From: a virus
Virus record (IMG/VR): IMGVR_UViG_3300044799_000400
Span: 1 to 28,776 of that record
Reading direction: 5' to 3' (one strand)
Length of the DNA: 28,776 bases
The notes beneath the pieces are model-generated. The model was not told the origin of the DNA and made no database searches. It was given only the letters and a program-made list of their open reading frames with translations. Below are positions 26,494-28,776 of this stretch, piece by piece (within the stretch, counting starts at the first letter, position 1; each line of letters starts with the position of its first letter). The position numbers were made by a program, and so were the translations under genes.

Positions 26494-28496
26494 ACTTCCA
26501 CTTCGAGGCCGGCTTGCGGCCCTTGCGCTTCAGCATATCCATCGGCGGTCCCTCCGCCGGCGAGGTCGGCTTCAACTCCATCAGCAAGTACGACACGCTG
26601 GCCCCCGGCGAATACAACCCCCGCCTGATGGGCGCCCAAGCCATCAAAATGTACGATCGCATGAGGCGCTCCGACGGGCAGGTCTCCGCCCTCGAGGCCA
26701 TGATCTCCCTGCCCATCCGCGCCGTCCCCTGGTATGTCGAACCGGCCGGCAATGGTAGCGCCGACCTCGAGGCCGCGGAACTGATCGAGACCAATCTCAT
26801 GCGGACGATGTCCGTCACCTGGGATGATTTCCTGCGCCAGCAGCTCACCGCTCCCATGATCGGGTTCGCCTGCCAGGAGCAGGTCTGGGTGGAGGAGGGC
26901 GGCTACATTCGCTGGGCCAAGTTCGTGGATCGCCTCCAGACCACTGTCGAGAACTTCATCTATGATGACAACGGCGACCTGGCCGGCATCATGCAGGCCG
27001 GCACCGATACGGAGGGCCGGTACCGCCGCGAGTCCATCCCCATCGAGAAGCTACTGGTCACCACCTATCGCAAGGAGGGCGGCAACGCCGCGGGCTTCCC
27101 CATCCTGCGACCGGCCTATCCCCATTATTGGATCAAAACCAACCTCTACCGCCTCGTCAACATCGGCCTCGAGCAGAACATGGCCGGGCGTTTGATGGCT
27201 AAGTTCCCCAGGGGCTCGACCCAGGTGGACCGCGATGCGATGCTTGAGGTGCTCAACAAGGTCCGCGTCCACGACAAGGGCGTCTTCCTCTACCCGGAGG
27301 GTTGGGAACCTGGCGTGCTGGAGGGCAAGACCGGCGCCGCGGATGCCATGCCGATGATTGATCATCACGACATCATGATCGCCCGCGCTGGCCTGGCTCA
27401 GTTCCTCAACCTCGGTTCGACCAGCGTGGGGGCCCGCAGTCTCGGCGAGGAGCAGGCCAAAATGTTCCTGGTCGGCGAGCAGACTCTCGCAGATGGGATG
27501 GCCGAGAATCTCAACCGCAATGTGATCCCCCAGCTTTGCCAGTGGAACTTCCCCGGGATGAAGGGATACCCGCGTCTGAAGCACTTCCACCTGCGATCTG
27601 TTCTGCGGCTGGAGGCCATCGGCGAGACCTTGACCCATCTCGCCCAGGGCCAATTGCTCACGCCCGATCGCGACATCGAGAAGCATATCCGCGACATGTG
27701 GGAACTCCCCGAAATGCCCAAAGAGCAACCGGCCCCGGCTCCGTCGGGCCCGGGTGGATCTTCTCCCTCGGATGAAACCCAGCCCCCCGACCCGAACGCT
27801 CCCGCGGATGCGCAACCTCCCGCCGGCGATCAGCGATCTCCGCGGCCGCCGCGGCGGGGCACCGCGCACGTACGGCACGATCATCTCGACGCCCATGCGT
27901 TCGCCGAACCGGATGTCTCCGCCATCGGCACCATCTTCGAGCAGACTGCCGACGCCTTCCAAACCAAAGCCGGCGATCTCATCTCCGCGATGATCGAACG
28001 CCTTGCCCGCACGGCTCGCCCCCTCCTGGACAAACTCTCGCAGGATCAACCTCTCTCCCGCGGCAAGGTCTATCCGATCCTGGCCGCCCTGGAGATCCCG
28101 CAGCGCGCCGCCTATCTCACCCTCATCCGGGAGTACCTCTGGACGCTCATCCAGGCCGGCCGCCAAGTCGCCGCGGATATGACCGGCTCCGCCTCGCCCG
28201 CGGTCCCCAACGAGTTGAGGTCCTACGTCAACGCGCAGGCGGATCTCCTGGTGGAGAAGCACCTGGCCGATCTCAAGTTCGCCTTCACTCAGCAGGTGTT
28301 GGATGGTGCTGCGGGGACTATCACTGTGGATCAGATGGTCAACGACGCGCGCCAGGCGGCGCGCGCCAAGGTCAACACAGACTTCGCCGGCTCTTTCCGG
28401 CTATCCCTTCTCTCCCTGGTCAACGAGCTTCCCTCCGCCCTGGGGATCGGTCCCGGCGCCGCGCCTTCGTCTCCTTCGGCTCCCGCCGAGCCATAA
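26490..28496 (+). CDS. Portal protein (DUF935 / Mu gp29-like) with a C-terminal helical extension
   Basis: A 668-residue protein. ATG 26490 overlaps the gp37 TGA. The portal part covers about residues 1-415: RLMGAQAIKMYDRMRRSDGQVSALEAMISLPIRAVPWYVEP, IGFACQEQVWVEEGG, PIEKLLVTTYRKEGGNAAGFPILRPAYPHYWIKTNLYRL, LEVLNKVRVHDKGVFLYPEGW, and LGSTSVGARSLGEEQAKMFLVGEQTLADGMAENLNRNVIPQL. After a Pro-rich linker (about 410-465) a 200-residue helical region (LTLIREYLWTLIQAGRQVAAD; YVNAQADLLVEKHLADLKFAFTQQVL; VNDARQAARAKVNTDFAGS) resembles the N-terminal half of MuF proteins. Mu gp29 is 512 residues, so about 150 are extra. Portal is unusually the last gene of its arm. Confidence 0.85.
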   Translation: MNFHFEAGLRPLRFSISIGGPSAGEVGFNSISKYDTLAPGEYNPRLMGAQAIKMYDRMRRSDGQVSALEAMISLPIRAVPWYVEPAGNGSADLEAAELIETNLMRTMSVTWDDFLRQQLTAPMIGFACQEQVWVEEGGYIRWAKFVDRLQTTVENFIYDDNGDLAGIMQAGTDTEGRYRRESIPIEKLLVTTYRKEGGNAAGFPILRPAYPHYWIKTNLYRLVNIGLEQNMAGRLMAKFPRGSTQVDRDAMLEVLNKVRVHDKGVFLYPEGWEPGVLEGKTGAADAMPMIDHHDIMIARAGLAQFLNLGSTSVGARSLGEEQAKMFLVGEQTLADGMAENLNRNVIPQLCQWNFPGMKGYPRLKHFHLRSVLRLEAIGETLTHLAQGQLLTPDRDIEKHIRDMWELPEMPKEQPAPAPSGPGGSSPSDETQPPDPNAPADAQPPAGDQRSPRPPRRGTAHVRHDHLDAHAFAEPDVSAIGTIFEQTADAFQTKAGDLISAMIERLARTARPLLDKLSQDQPLSRGKVYPILAALEIPQRAAYLTLIREYLWTLIQAGRQVAADMTGSASPAVPNELRSYVNAQADLLVEKHLADLKFAFTQQVLDGAAGTITVDQMVNDARQAARAKVNTDFAGSFRLSLLSLVNELPSALGIGPGAAPSSPSAPAEP

Positions 28497-28733
28497 CACT
28501 GAGTGCCACCAGAGCACATTGATATATGTGTCCAATTGTCCACACAGAGGAGCGCTTCACTACCTCGTCTGACTGTAAATTTGCGCTTTATTTGCGACTG
28601 CGTTCAGAACGCGGAATCTCATATAGCGCGTTTATCTCCGCTGTTTCTCTTCCCCCGATACCCCCGGAACAGTCAGAAATGCGCCTCTCAGTCTCACAAA
28701 GCGCGTAAAAAATCCGGTTTCCAGTCTCAAACA
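28497..28733. other. Probable right end of the prophage with transposase-binding-type repeats
   Basis: This gene-free stretch is richer in A+T than the rest. Two direct repeats, R1 (28705-28730) and R2 (28672-28697), match at 18 of 26 positions, share CAGTCTCA and are 33 bases apart. R1 lies three bases from a terminal CA at 28732-28733, giving 5'-TGTTTGAGACTG on the other strand. Weaker related sequences lie near 28602-28622 (GTTCAGAACGCGG-ATCTCA) and 28575-28600 (GTAAATTTGCGC). Repeated sites next to a TG/CA terminus are the design of Mu-type ends. The repeats and terminus are seen; their function is inferred. Confidence 0.65.
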
Positions 28734-28776
28734 ATTCGCGCGCCGACAGGTCTTCACCGGCTACAACGAGATGCTG
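28734..28776 (+). other. Probable host sequence to the right of the phage
   Basis: The last 43 bases are open on plus from 28735, reading FARRQVFTGYNEML, which looks like internal coding sequence of a cellular protein. It has no start codon or ribosome site of its own. It is consistent with a host gene interrupted by the prophage. Confidence 0.45.

Noticed and set aside
28497-28733. tRNA or other RNA gene near the right end
   Set aside because: No cloverleaf or conserved loop could be built. The repeats fit transposase-binding sites better.

Overview
The window is most of a Mu-like (transposable, tailed) prophage integrated in the chromosome of a GC-rich bacterium. The host cannot be named from the sequence. 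Genes start from Shine-Dalgarno-type sites and are tightly packed, often with ATGA overlaps. The phage identity rests on a DD35E transposase with an adjacent MuB-type ATPase, Gam- and GemA-like proteins, small and large terminase subunits, a DUF935-type portal, a MuF-type head protein, homologues of Mu gp36, gpG and gp37, and a Mu I-type protease/scaffold. The left end of the phage lies outside the window. The right end appears to be at about 28733: two MuA-site-like direct repeats precede a CA terminus, and the last 43 bases read as an interrupted host gene.

Layout. Positions 1-9036, all minus strand, form a late arm. In transcription order it holds protease/scaffold (with a nested scaffold start), decoration protein, major capsid protein, two small structural or unknown proteins, tail tube protein, a tail assembly chaperone pair joined by a predicted -1 ribosomal frameshift, an unknown protein, tape measure protein and the start of a further tail gene. 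Positions 9233-10582, minus strand, form a likely lysogeny operon: a double-HTH repressor, a tiny ORF and a membrane-anchored protein. The space between 10582 and 10725 is a divergent switch. Positions 10725-16899, plus strand, form the early arm: a second double-HTH regulator, transposase, MuB-like ATPase, several small DNA-binding or membrane proteins, GemA-like and Gam. Positions 16922-28496, plus strand, hold terminases, small structural proteins, a LamG-like protein, a beta-propeller fibre-like protein, the MuF-like protein, gp36/gpG/gp37 homologues and the portal. The virion genes are therefore split between two divergent arms around a central transposition and control module. In Mu the control genes sit next to the left end and the virion genes form one block.

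The most striking feature is a short palindrome in over twenty full or partial copies. It is GTAG followed by an 8-bp stem (GCCCGACA/TGTCGGGC) around ATCC. This is the anatomy of REP elements, whose 5' GTAG and hairpin are recognised by RAYT (Y1 HUH) transposases. Copies occur between genes, in inverted pairs (REPIN-like), across stop codons, and inside virion and early genes, where the 24-bp unit and its expansions (15, 18, 69 bp) are multiples of three and are translated (PDRIVGPT, RPDNPVG, VGPTILSG). Three other GTAG- or ATAG-led hairpins of different sequence are present. No RAYT gene is visible. A second dispersed repeat, made of CTCA(A)-cored short units, marks several gene junctions.

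No lysis genes, tRNAs or CRISPR arrays were seen. No gene-free stretch exceeds 300 bases.
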